Source: Climacium dendroides | Taxonomy: Eukaryota > Streptophyta > Bryopsida > Hypnales > Climaciaceae | Direction of reading: 5' to 3' | Length of the DNA stretch: 64,000 bases | Assembly: GCA_950106755.1 (NCBI GenBank) | Contig: OX467088.1 | Location: 5,812,001 to 5,876,000 of the forward strand | In this document: positions 12,206 to 22,599 of the stretch, piece after piece | Layout of the letters: each line of letters begins with the position of its first letter | Numbering within the stretch: position 1 is the first letter of the stretch | The notes under the pieces: generated by a model | What the model saw: only the letters and a program-made list of their open reading frames with translations | Databases searched by the model: none | Told to the model about the DNA's origin: nothing | Program-made: the position numbers and the translations under genes

Positions 12206-12524
12206 ACGCCAAGATAGTTACCTGCTAAACCCAGATTTAAATCCAGGTTAAGGCGCCCTGTTTAGCCTACCCCCAGCCTCCTGCAAAGAGGGAGCCCCCT
12301 CCCCAGGCAGTGCCAGATGAAAGCACCAATTAAAAAAAAAAAAAAGGCCCATATGGAGGCCCCCCACTGTGGGCTCATCACTGGACCAATCCCAGGCCAG
12401 CCTCAAAGGCACCACTAACTCAAAACTGAAACTGAAAGCCCAGCTCTAATCTGAAATGGTTAATCATAGCATGAGGTGACGCTGGCACTCATGCTGGCAC
12501 CTCAGCTGGCTAATTGGGTGCGGA

Positions 12525-12760
12525 AATAAAGCTCTGGAGGGGATCAGGGGCAGGGGGAAAATGCTGATTTTAAAAAAATAAAATAAAATTGCCACGTATG
12601 ATAGATTTGCAAATTTTGAATTCATATTTGCAATTGGAGGCCCCAAATTAGCTGGGAGTGGTTTAGAACATAAATTGATCGAGCACATAATAGGGGTCTT
12701 TTATTTTACATGTACTCTTAGAATGACTTTGGTGGGACAAGTGAGTGTGTGTGTGTTTAT
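12525..12760 (-). repeat. Dispersed repeat F3, minus copy
   Basis: AGGGGGAAAATGCTGATTTT, GCAAATTTTGAATTCATATT, GGAGGCCCCAAATTAGCTGG, then TCTTTTATTTTACATG and AATGACTTTGGTGGGACAAG. This matches 22160-22390 in the same orientation and 11955-12205 inverted. Confidence 0.75.
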
Positions 12761-14487
12761 CGTTGCCTTTGAGGGCTTGGAGGTTTGCCATTGGAGATGG
12801 TAAACATTCAACGCTTGTAGGATTTTTTTTTTGCATATCCATGGGTGGGTAGGTGGGTGGATTCACTAATACTGGAATATAGAAGGCATTTTAATGTTTC
12901 TTTTGTATTGTAGATATGTATTCATGTCAGTGGAACCCATTCTCTTGCTTCTACACTCATCGATGATTGGTGGAACTGATCATATCTTTAGTCCTTTTTT
13001 TGGCCCAATAGACTTCGTATGTAAGCCCATCCTTATTAGCCAACCTCATGAGGCTACTTGAGAAGGACAAGGTTGAATAATTCCTCCTTGCCTCCATCGG
13101 GATGGATGGAGGCCATCCTTCCTATTCTTGCAACTTCATTTTTGGGGCGCTATTTCCATTGGAAACTTCTTTGAACCATTTTGGCTTTTGGGGGCCAAAT
13201 ATGGAATGACGAGTGTTTTTTTTGGTATGTAGGTGTATTTCTCATTCTTTACAATAAATGTAAAGTATGTTTTTTTGCCATGTAACATTCTATATTGTTG
13301 AACCTTTTCCAACATTAGGTGGAACGCAATAAGTTAGATTTCAAAAACAATGGTTGAGATGTTCCTACTCCTAAGTTAGAACATAGAACTAGCCAATGGT
13401 GTACAAATAAGGAAGCATTGGGAGCATGTGAAGTATAGAAGAGTTCTGTTTTTATGAATATCATTTTTTTTTTTTCATTCTTAGGGGCTCCATACATGAT
13501 CATTTTTATTGTTTTGCAAATATCTTAAACATCTCAAATGATAGGTGATAGATATTGATTTAAAAATTTAGAGATAGAAATGGAGACTTTGTAAATGGAG
13601 AATATGATAGATGACCAATATTCATTACGAGATTTAGAGCTAATAACAAAGACTTTTTTTAGAAAGAAGTGGCCATTGGGAACAACTCACTCCCAAAAAT
13701 TGAATTGTAGGATTGCCTCCTCCCAATAGAGTTGTGAAAATGATAGGGATGGTCTCCATCTATCTTCCATCCACCCTATGGGACAATGAGGGAGTCATTC
13801 AACACTAGCCATTTGTGAACATTTAGATTAGTTTATTAGCAAGTGGTAGTAAAATTATTTTTGCTAAAATAAATGTAATCATCGATAGTTTTTAGTTGTT
13901 TGTAAAAATATTTATTGCCAATTGAAGCTTATTAAATCTTTAATATACACCAGTGGTTGACACTTGCTATGCTACGCATTCACCATTATAATTTCATTAG
14001 AGTTTTTATGTATTAAATAGAATGTAGAGCAAGAATTTCAATAAATCTTTAGATAAAAATTACTAAAATCTTCATATAATTTTTTTTATAAATAAACATA
14101 TATTGAAATATACAATATAAATTTAATGAATGATGAATATGGTAAAAGATACACATACATTAGAATGCATTGGAAATTTGACTCAATTGTTACAAACAAT
14201 GGCAACCCAAATAAAAGAATTTAAAGGAAAAACTTGTAAATCTCAAAAGCTTCATGAACAATTTAATTGTTGTGAAATCCAAAATCAATTCAATCTAATA
14301 AATTTCTCAAATCATTTGGTAGTAGCAATAGGAAATTGAAATTAGAAGCTCAAAGCTCACAAAAGCATAAAATCATAAAAATGCAAAAGAAGTATAAAGC
14401 CAAGAAAAGCAATGGAATTGCTACCTTTATAATATCACCATATTGATCCTCTTTAATATCACCTCAATTGCAATGATTATATTATTT

Positions 14488-14523
14488 CTATAATATCACT
14501 CTTTGTAAAAAGTGATATTATAG
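14488..14523. repeat. Perfect 13-bp stem hairpin
   Basis: CTATAATATCACT and AGTGATATTATAG flank CTTTGTAAAA, which can extend the stem. Similar TAATATCACC motifs lie at 14433, 14454 and 14553. It may be a decayed small inverted-repeat element. Confidence 0.6.
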
Positions 14524-14826
14524 AGGTGATTGTGAATTAATACTCTATTTCAATAATATCACATTGTTTGAAAATATGATTTCTATGTATGCATGATTGA
14601 AAATATTTTTACAAAATTTTAAAAATAATTATTTTAAAGACTTATTGAAATCATTATCATGCATTCTATTCAAATATATCAAATTTTTACTAATATGTGA
14701 TACAATGAATTTGTAGCATAGCAAGCACAAGCCCCTAGTATTAATAGTAGCATTTGTGATATTACAAAGGGACTTATGATTTTAGTAGTATGATTTTTAT
14801 CTATAATGTCTAGTTTTCATTCTACT

Positions 14827-14972
14827 AAGGTAGGAGGACTATAAATTGTCCTTCTAAGCCTACCTACTTCATCAATGATACAAATATATATTTTAAGGAA
14901 TATGCCACTAAAAAAATATCCCTAAATAGGGAATACATTTAGAACCTAGTTAATTTATAGACCTCCTACCTT
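14827..14972. repeat. 146-bp inverted-repeat pair
   Basis: AAGGTAGGAGGACTATAAAT and ATTTATAGACCTCCTACCTT are inverted copies at the two ends. The interior is AT-rich, with no target duplication recognised. MITE candidate. Confidence 0.5.
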
Positions 14973-15999
14973 CCACCCTAATACTTGAGAATTTTCATTG
15001 TTTAATTATCTATACTCACCTAGCATCTTTTTCACACACACTAATGGATCACTCTATTATGGTGCTTCTTATTAGGATAAAATTTTCCTTTCAATTCAAC
15101 AATAAAAACAAAAAGACCACATTCAAAATAAATTGAAAAAATTTACCCATTTCTTTAGAAAAGATTTCTATCCTTCCAAAATCATTCTTCTTTTGACTTG
15201 GGATGTGTCTAGAGTCTTGACAAATGTAGTGCACAAGCAATGAATAGGGGGCGGGGACAATTGTAGCTTTCAACAAACTTTAGGTGTGTCACATGCCATG
15301 GCTTGATGCCATTTTTACTAAGATGGTCTGAAAGAAGATTCATGGTCGAGGGGCTTTTGATTTGATTATTTTCCAATTCATTGAATATTTATACACATGA
15401 AGCATATAAAAAGCCACATCATCAAAAGTCTCTTTACAGAGACAAATCCACAGTTATAAGTTTCCAAAGTCAATGAAACTTGAATGTTCACAACACTGCA
15501 TTCTAATTGGCTTATCAAAGCAAATGATGTGATTACACCCAAATTTAGGAATAAGGTGGTCATGTTGAATTTGCTCCATTGTGTTTCTTGATTAGTTGCT
15601 ACAAATGCTAGTATTATAGTCTCGAAGAACGGAGAAGAATATCTTTGCATAGGAGTGACTCCCCCCCCTATTTTCAAGTGCTACGACAATTATAAGGACA
15701 ACCAAGAAGTTGGACTTAGTTTAGTTCATAGTATTAATTTTTTTTGCTCTCACTGTCTCCAAATTCCTCTGTAGTGGAGTTAGCTCCATTTCTCATACCC
15801 AATTTAATTTTTTTTTGCCAATGATAGTAACCATTTTTTTGGGCCTTCATCTTACCTTGCACCTTTATTTGATGGTTTCTTTCGAAATTCCAAAATGATG
15901 TGAAATGAGCTTGAATTTTTTTTTTTACTTTTTATTTATTTTCGTTGTTGTTGATGATGAAAGGGACGGTGAACATTAAAAAAAAGGCAGAAGAGAAAT

Positions 16000-16633
16000 G
16001 AGTTTGAATTTGAGCCCCCCCTCCAACTAAAAACCCCAATGGATTTGAATTTGAGTACGCCCCCGCCACCCAGATAGATATTATAGTTATTGTGTAGACC
16101 CGTAGGCCCCAGGGCCAAGGGTGTACCCCTAATAATAGGCAGCCAGTACATAAACATAAACGCCATGTAAGCAGCAGCCTGAACTCCATAAAGCCCCCCT
16201 CCTCCTCCCTCCCACCCCCGTTGCGACTTCAATCGCCTTCACTCCCAGTGCTCCCAAGTCTCCTCCCAAGTCTCCCAAGTCTCAATATTATCAATAGGCA
16301 CGGAAACAGACTGGCCGCCACTCCCCCAGCTCCACTACCCCACTCATCATCACTACAACACTGCCCTTTGCCTCATCACCCGGCGGTGTGTCTGCCTCTC
16401 TTACTTGTCTCCTACAATCGTCGCCCGCCACAGTCGATCAATCTCCAGCATTGCGCAACATTGTTGCCAAAGAATGGTGTCTTGGGTGTAGAACGAAGGG
16501 CAGAATGAAGCTTGCAGTGCGAGGTTTAGCGAGTAGCAATTGCGGTGGGTTTAAGAGCCTCTGTTGTAACCGAGTTGGATACTGAGCTTGGTACGGAGTT
16601 TGGTACTGGGTTTGAGCAGGACTGAGGAATTGG
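16000..16633 (+). promoter_or_regulatory. CRF promoter and 5' leader region
   Basis: The base composition changes from AT-rich to C-rich at about 16010, and the C/T-rich sequence (many CTCCC and CCAAGTCTCC repeats at 16190-16290) continues to the GA tract. This is the expected place for the promoter and leader. No convincing TATA box or initiator was found. Open frames on both strands here are short and look like composition artefacts. Confidence 0.45.
16505..16585 (+). promoter_or_regulatory. Candidate upstream ORF in the CRF 5' leader (26 codons)
   Basis: An ATG at 16505 opens a short frame ending in TGA at 16585, about 145 bp before the main ATG. A second minimal frame, ATG at 16472 to TAG, encodes five residues. 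If transcription starts upstream of 16472, either could reduce translation of the CRF. No clear TATA box was identified, so whether these lie within the transcript is unknown. The peptide has no recognised conserved form. Confidence 0.35.
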
Positions 16634-16665
16634 GGAGAGAGAGAGAGAGAGAGAGAGGGAGAGAT
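16634..16665 (+). repeat. GA microsatellite just upstream of the CRF start
   Basis: An almost uninterrupted (GA)n run of roughly 25 bases followed by GGGAGAGATAGGGG lies 65-95 bp before the ATG. GA/CT tracts are frequent in plant 5' leaders and are known targets of BBR/BPC GAGA-binding proteins. A regulatory role here is inferred from position only. Confidence 0.8.
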
Positions 16666-16729
16666 AGGGGTTTTGGGTTGTAGTTGGGGCTGCATTGAGG
16701 TTTTGAAGAATTTGCCTTGCGAGGGTGAA

Positions 16730-18202
16730 ATGCAGGACTTTGGTGGTGATAAGATGGGTAGCTTCGTGGTGAAGACGAAGACGGGGAGCATGAAGCGTGA
16801 GTATGAGTCTGTTTCCGAGGAGGAGCTTTCAGGCGCGGAGCTTTCGTCGCGGTTTCAAATGTATCCCAAGCGAGTGCGCGTGATTTGCACAGACCCCGAC
16901 GCTACCGACTCCTCCAGTGATGATGATGAGAGTTTCCGTCCTCTGCGCAATTCGCAGCGGAGATTAGTCCATGAAATTCAAATGAACTGTGTCCCTGTGG
17001 CTCAGGACGAGGACTCTTCAAGCTCGGAGAGTGAAGTTGACGAAACTGAAGTTCCGAGTTACCACTCGGTGTTCACCGCGAAGGCAATGCAATGCTCCGT
17101 GAGCTACGCGTCGCCAGTGGATGATGGCGAGCTTGGATCCGCGGCGAGCTTCTACGAGAAGCCGTGGCAACCGAAAAAGAAAACTCTGAAGGTGCCCGAG
17201 AAGAAGGTGCCCAAGGTTGCTTCTTCGCCCGTTGCGAAGACGGTGAGTGTGAAGGCAGCGCGGGGTTCGACATTGGCGAAACCTGTTGTTGCGAAGGCGA
17301 AGTCTGTTGCTGCGGGTGTCGGCAAGCCGCACAAGTACCGAGGTGTGAGGCAACGGCCGTGGGGGAAGTGGGCGGCTGAGATTCGGGATCCTTCGAAGGG
17401 TGTTCGGCTGTGGTTAGGAACATACGATACCGCTGAGCAAGCTGCGGAAGCATATGATAGAGCCGCGAGGGAGATTCGTGGACCGCAAGCGCATACGAAT
17501 TTCACTGTTTCTGATCAGTTAAGCGCGCCCACAACGTCTTCCGCATCTGACGTGACGTTGAAGAAGACGACGACGACGACCAAGAAAGAAGAGGTCATTG
17601 CCAAGCCTGCGCGCTCATTGAAGAAGGAAGCTCCAGCGGTACCAATTGCAACGAACTCTGCTTCGTCCCAGCCGATGTGCGCAGTGCAAGTGGAGCGCCT
17701 CACTGACACTGGGAGCTGCGTCTCGCGCGACGACGACGTCGAAATGTTCAGCGCACGCATTGAAAAAGATCTTTTGGACGACGGCGTTCTCTTTGACAAT
17801 TTAAGTGACGACTGTGAGTATCTGATTTCTTCCCCGCGCGCCTCCTCTGACGGCTCCCCGTGTTCCAGTCTTACAGCTTGCGAGACGCCGTCCTCGAGCG
17901 ACGCCGCGGTGAACAGCGCAACGCTTGCAGGACACTTCTTTGAGAACTCCTCAGACTCGGATAGTGAGCTTGAGCAAGCGCACAACCCGGGAAATTCCTT
18001 GAAAGACTCGCAACCCAGTTGTGATTTGGGGGAGGTTTTTCTCTCCGATGATTTCTTGTTCGATTTTCCTGCGCCTGGTGATGATGGAGCCTTCGACTTC
18101 GCAGCGGGGTTTGATCTTCTGGGAGATGACATTGGCGAGCTGGGCTTTGACCAGTGCGGGAGCTTAGATTGGTTCAATGCAAATGACATTCTTGTCACTT
18201 GA
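16730..18202 (+). CDS. Cytokinin response factor-like AP2/ERF transcription factor, single exon, 490 aa
   Basis: A nuclear DNA-binding regulator of the ERF family, CRF clade. These proteins bind GCC-box-like promoter elements and act downstream of cytokinin signalling. Seen: an N-terminal CRF domain at about residues 45-67 ([20 protein letters not shown]), then an acidic/Ser stretch, a Lys-rich block at 149-162 that could be a nuclear localisation signal, and one AP2 domain at about 202-259 with [19 protein letters not shown], the [16 protein letters not shown] core and HTNF at the end. The Ala and Asp in WAAEIRD mark the ERF rather than DREB type. The C-terminus is acidic and aromatic (SDDFLFDF), resembling an activation region. 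The SP(T/V)SVL phosphorylation motif of many angiosperm CRFs is not seen. The open frame extends upstream of 16730 without an ATG. The next in-frame ATG, at 16754, has the better context (A at -3, G at +4) and would give 482 aa. No intron is needed. The exact orthologue is not assigned. Confidence 0.95.
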   Translation: MQDFGGDKMGSFVVKTKTGSMKREYESVSEEELSGAELSSRFQMYPKRVRVICTDPDATDSSSDDDESFRPLRNSQRRLVHEIQMNCVPVAQDEDSSSSESEVDETEVPSYHSVFTAKAMQCSVSYASPVDDGELGSAASFYEKPWQPKKKTLKVPEKKVPKVASSPVAKTVSVKAARGSTLAKPVVAKAKSVAAGVGKPHKYRGVRQRPWGKWAAEIRDPSKGVRLWLGTYDTAEQAAEAYDRAAREIRGPQAHTNFTVSDQLSAPTTSSASDVTLKKTTTTTKKEEVIAKPARSLKKEAPAVPIATNSASSQPMCAVQVERLTDTGSCVSRDDDVEMFSARIEKDLLDDGVLFDNLSDDCEYLISSPRASSDGSPCSSLTACETPSSSDAAVNSATLAGHFFENSSDSDSELEQAHNPGNSLKDSQPSCDLGEVFLSDDFLFDFPAPGDDGAFDFAAGFDLLGDDIGELGFDQCGSLDWFNANDILVT

Positions 18203-18684
18203 GAATGACACCAATTGAGATTCTTTCTTCAATTGAATATGATTCTCGGAGACAGTATTCTTTGGGAATGTTCAAAGAATGCTGTGGGACTCCCGTGATT
18301 GTGTTTTCCACGGTAGTCTCTTCCGTCTGTCCTCGAAAGCTGGGGATACGAGGTAACATAGAATCCATAGAGTCTTTCGTGGTCACGTGGCGGTTTTTGA
18401 ATTATTTATGTCTTGCGCTGACCCGGGCTCCACCAAATTTTGTAGCTTTTTCTCGCCGAGTAGTCGGTGCAAGTGGTAGAGTATTATGTAGACTAGTGAG
18501 ATGATGAGTAAACATTAAAGAAAAGCTACAGGCTGTTGGTTTTTCTTCTAGTTTGAGCTTCGTTAAATCAGCTCACGCGTACGAGTTTTTTTACATAGAG
18601 GATTGGGAGTGTAGTAGTACTCTTTCGTATGAGACTTTCTCCCCTTGTGTTGTACGATACATACATGAATCAAATTGCCGGATC

Positions 18685-18690
18685 AATAAA
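18685..18690 (+). terminator. Candidate polyadenylation signal AATAAA downstream of the CRF
   Basis: A canonical AATAAA lies about 480 bp after the stop codon, in a locally AT-rich stretch. This would give a 3' UTR of roughly 0.5 kb. It is the first perfect AATAAA found after the stop; plants also use degenerate signals, so the real site could differ. Confidence 0.4.
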
Positions 18691-19834
18691 AATCCCATGT
18701 CCCTCACATACACGCATTTGTCCGCCTCAGCTTCTGGTTGTGTCCCGTCACTGGGTGGTAACTTACAGGTGCTGGCTCCCTTTCTGCTGTTCAGTGCACT
18801 TGCATTGCATTGATTTTACACGTATTTTCCCTTGCCTGGGAGTGTCTGTACTTGCTTGTTTCGACCGACGTGTTGCAGTGTTGGAGTGTGTTGATGGTAA
18901 ATGAGTTACCCTTGCTTGCGGAATGTGAAAATGACGAGGAGATGAGTGGGTTTCAGCAATGAGGTCAGTGAGCTGGAACTAAATTTTGCCGTGGGGATGT
19001 TGAACGACATTGTGTTGATTGCCTCAAAATTCATTCATCTCTGCTAACTTAACTGCAGGTGTAGCACCACTTGGAGTTACTGATGAACTAGTGTATTCGT
19101 ACGCCACAAAGATAGCAATGAATACTTCCCTTCACTTTGGACCCAAAATTAAACAAATACGGACGAGGATATTGCGAAGGGCAAGGCCACTGCCTGGGCA
19201 GCAACTCTTGAAGAAAGTGCGTTACTCCTGCTTTCCGATCTGACAAGCCAACTTTTGCTTGGCTGTTGTCAGTAGCAGGGTTAGTTTGATGTCGTTCAGT
19301 TCTAATCCTCTGTCAACGTCCAACTCTTTCCTCCTATTTCCAGCATTTGGCTTTCCTGACCCCCAAATTGCTCCCTGTTCTTCTGCAGCGCTTCCGTCTC
19401 TTACAACTGTCGCTGTTTTTTTATGAGTCGGAAATATCAACAGCCTAATTTTTTACTTCACGTTCCACCTGTGCATTTTCTGACTGCACATCTGAGAGGA
19501 CGATTGCCTGCGTCACAGAAATTCATTCTCGTCATTCTTTTTAATTTTATTTAATGTTGATTATCTGACTGACACACAAACTGATAAGGAAACTGTAATT
19601 AAGTTAATAGCACCCCCAAAAAAACACCCACCGGAGCTCCGTCAAGGCGAAAACTCTGGCACCCTCTTTGGCTTGTGAGGAGCTGGCAAGCTCGATCTCG
19701 GACCTGAAAAATGGCAGCAATTCAGTTGGCTACCATACCAAGGAAATCGTTGTGCTCTTCGGGATGAGAAGGCTGGCCAGGTTCGTTAAAATTGTCCCAC
19801 AGTTTTGGACCTTTCCCAGGAAGTCGGGGACCGC

Positions 19835-19975
19835 CCTTGTTTTTTGTTTTGTTTTGCTTTTCCTTGAAACACACGGACAATTTCCACTGCAGGGACGGCC
19901 CTTGTTTTGTTTTTTGTTTTTTTTTCCCTTGAAACACACGGACAATTTCCACTGCAGGGACGGCCCTTGTGCACT
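19835..19975 (+). repeat. Two tandem copies of a ~63-bp unit with the GAAACACAYGGACAATTTCC motif
   Basis: A pyrimidine-rich run then CTTGAAACACACGGACAATT and CCACTGCAGGGACGGCCCTTG occurs twice in direct orientation (starting at about 19862 and 19930). Single copies of the same motif occur elsewhere at 6866, 7231, 7634 (-), 7865 (-), 9439 (-) and 22556. The open frames here arise from the repeat. Confidence 0.8.
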
Positions 19976-20607
19976 GCCTCAGTCGCTGGAAAGGGGAAGA
20001 GGGAGCTTCTCTATCTCATGTCCTTTTTTCCTTTTCTGTTTTCCACAACTGATAATCCACACACACACCATCAAGTTTTTCTTTTCTTTTTTTAAAAGTT
20101 TTTTTCTTCCTTGCATCATGATCCAACCAAATTGCGGTTAATTCAGTTGTAAGTTGTTGCTACAAGTTACCAAAGCATGATTTTACTTCAATTGGGGTTG
20201 AAATGAACAGTTGCAAGAAGAAGCTAACTTAAGCTTAGCTTAAACCTCAGACAGCTGACAGTTTGTGGGATGCAGTTGGGTCACCCAAGTACAACAACAG
20301 CATTCCTGTTTGGAGAATGAATCATTATCCAACATGTCTTTGAAACATCGCAACCAAAGAAGAAGAAAAAAGTTTAAAAAAAAATTCTGTGGGTTCAGTC
20401 AGTAACTACCTGTAGTAGTAAGCTCAGTTAGCTTATGTGTACTTACTTACATCCATCATCCCTTTTGGCTTGGCTTGGCTTGCTCTTGTACATAAGTAAA
20501 GTACTGCACTTGCAAGAAATATTGTACTACATCTCTTTCCATCATTAAGTGTTTTTTCTTTTAATTTTTTAAAAGAGAAGAACCTAGAAACCGTCAAGTT
20601 CCAGTTT

Positions 20608-20644
20608 CCATTACCATTACCATTACCATTACCATTACCATTTC
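20608..20644. repeat. CCATTA hexanucleotide microsatellite
   Basis: About six CCATTA units. On the minus strand they read as an Asn-Gly run in a spurious frame. Confidence 0.9.
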
Positions 20645-20983
20645 CAAGTTCAATCCAGTTCATCAATAAGGTGAATCCAACCAACAAGTGATCAGACCTG
20701 ATCCTAGTGATCTGGTGAGTGACTGGAGTTTTGAATTCGTGGCAGCAGAGCTCCAATGCCAACATGGAGCCTGAGCGAAACTAAAGTTAAGGCAAGGCAA
20801 GGCAAGGGCGTATAACTTAACTTATTAATGACTCAACTATGTTTCGGGTCCTGTCCTGGCCAGTGTAAGGAAGGTAGCTCCACCTGCTCCAGCTATAAAA
20901 TCAACTTCCAGTTTTTATAGCTATGAGGCTCATAACTGTGATTGATTGAATGAAAAAAAATCACAAAATGATGGACAGTGTAT

Positions 20984-21434
20984 TTAAGGTAAAACAGACC
21001 ATTGTGATCAAATGACCCATTGCGGTCACCTAAGAAATGACCCACTGTGGGTTGTTTTTTTGAGTATGTGAGATGTGGGTCACAATTTATGTCTTACATG
21101 ACAGCCATGGAGTGAACACTGACCTCATTAGGAACCTCTGATTTTTCAGTGTGAAGTTCATTGTAAAAATTGACTTCATTGGCCTTCCATAATAGGAAAT
21201 ATTGCGACTGCATTAGGTAGTGAGATGAGCATTACAGATTCAGATTTTGTGTAGTCTACAGACTCTTTTGGGCTGAACACTTCAGAAATTCCTAAGTGAA
21301 TTCATTCTTTGTCAAAAAAAACTTAATTTCAATTGCACTTGCTGTTTCTCACACTTGTACTAATGTGGGAAAAAAATTCAAAAATTTGATGTCAAACTCC
21401 TCATTCTGACCACAATGGGCTGTTTTTACCTTAA
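20984..21434. mobile_element. TTAA-flanked inverted-repeat element (about 450 bp)
   Basis: The left end TTAAGGTAAAACAGACCATT and the right end GGGCTGTTTTTACCTTAA form an inverted repeat of about 28 bp (with ATTGTGATCA / TGACCACAAT pairing further in). Both ends coincide with TTAA. The outermost bases resemble those of the 26.3-27.3 kb foldback. The interior has further CCCACTGTGGG-type short palindromes and no coding frame. The superfamily is uncertain: TTAA could be the target site or part of the terminus. Confidence 0.6.
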
Positions 21435-21987
21435 TGGCTTGGGATGGATTCAGGAAAAAAGCCCTACGGTTGGGTTAAGTTGGGTTGGGTCACGCCTTGG
21501 CTGTCCCACAGGCAATTCAAAGCCTCCCCCAGCATGTGCAAAGTGTCGTGTTGACAGTGAGTAACCAACCTGTTTTTATTTTATTTTTTATTTTTACTTT
21601 TAACTTTTCTTCGGACGGGTTTTCAGTTGGCAGCAGGCAGCAAGTTGGGCTGAGTGGCTGCCTGTCCCTTGCCTTTTGGATTTCTTCTGCCACTTCCTCT
21701 TCAGTTTCCAGTCTCTTTTTCTCCTGCAAAGTGTAGGTGGATATCCAGGGTTGGATTCACTGTGTATAATGTGAAACTGGGAAATGGAGCGATGATAGGC
21801 AACTAATGGACCATTATGATCAAATTTCAGGCCCCTGACTAAGCTAAATGATGGACTCGTTTTGACCCTTTCTGTGGAGTTCAGCCACTTGGGCTTCATA
21901 CTAACTTTATATGCAGACCCCTGACTAAATTATGGCCTACTACTTTTTGACTCACAACATGTTTGACACAGGTGAATTGGGTTTTTG

Positions 21988-22014
21988 AGGGGGTTGGGGT
22001 GGGGTGGGGTGGGG
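21988..22014. repeat. GGGGT repeat
   Basis: GGGTTGGGGTGGGGTGGGGT: four G-runs with one- or two-base spacers. The complementary type, CCCCACCCCACCCC, occurs at 7122-7145. Confidence 0.85.
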
Positions 22015-22159
22015 AAAGACGAAAGGGGACCACTAAAAGGAGAAAAAAAATCTAGAAGGGGGATTAAAAAAAAAATTAATAAAAATCAGTCAGGCTCCGT
22101 AGTGGTGAATTTGGGTTTTGTGCTTGGGAAGGCTTCTTTCTGTCTGTTTCATAAGGTTG

Positions 22160-22390
22160 GCCAGGGTGAACCAACCCCCAAGGGAAAATGCTGAATTTTT
22201 TAAAATTTGCCACCCATGATTAAATTTGAAAATTTGGAATTATTATTTGGAATCAGAGGCCCAAGAAGATTAGTGAGGAGATAAATGAATCAAACACAAA
22301 ATTGGGGGGGCTTTTATTTTACATGCACCGCTAAAATGACTTTGGAGGGGCAAGCAAGGGGGTTGGTTCACCTCGACCATAAGGATGTGC
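22160..22390 (-). repeat. Dispersed repeat F3, minus copy 2
   Basis: Shares AGGGAAAATGCTGAATTTTT, CAGAGGCCCAAGAAGATTAG, CTTTTATTTTACATGC and AATGACTTTGGAGGGGCAAG with 12525-12760. Confidence 0.75.
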
Positions 22391-22552
22391 TGATGATTAT
22401 TTTGTGTTTTAAATAGATAGAGTGTATGCCCTATTGTTGCAAAGAAATATAGAGACTTGCATATTTTATAATTGGGTGTGATTATCAAATGTCACGTTGA
22501 GATTCACATTTGAAAAATGGAATGCAAAATGGCTTTTCTAATTTCATTTCAT

Positions 22553-22590
22553 TTTTTGAAACACACGGACAATTTCCATTGATAGAGGAA
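22553..22590 (+). repeat. GAAACACAYGGACAATTTCC motif copy
   Basis: TTTTGAAACACACGGACAAT then TTCCATTGATAGAGG, following a T-rich run. This is the copy closest to the pair at 19.9 kb. Confidence 0.6.
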
Positions 22591-22599
22591 ACAGAACAG

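Larger units (their letters stand above)
12770..15990. other. AT-rich gene-less DNA upstream of the CRF promoter
   Basis: No coding signal. Contains the hairpin at 14488 and the inverted pair at 14827-14972. Confidence 0.5.
18700..20980. other. Downstream flank of the CRF gene
   Basis: Moderately GC-rich. A frame at 19668-19820 has some protein-like composition (ACEELASSISDLKNGSNSVG) but runs into the tandem motif repeats and is not supported as a gene. Contains the 19.84-19.98 kb tandem and the CCATTA microsatellite. Confidence 0.35.

Noticed and set aside
15660..15668. C-run (and G-run at 6053) as possible programmed frameshift sites
   Set aside because: No coding sequence crosses them.
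16673..16729. N-terminal extension of the CRF frame by 19 codons
   Set aside because: It would have to start at TTG. The first in-frame ATG is at 16730, so the extension is just open leader sequence.
17018..18198. Antisense frames of 111-227 codons within the CRF coding region
   Set aside because: They are shadows of a GC-rich coding sequence. The plus-strand frame has clear CRF and AP2 domains.
19668..20141. 157-codon plus-strand frame
   Set aside because: Most of it translates the tandem pyrimidine-rich motif repeat. Only the first ~45 codons look protein-like and no start or domain is evident.
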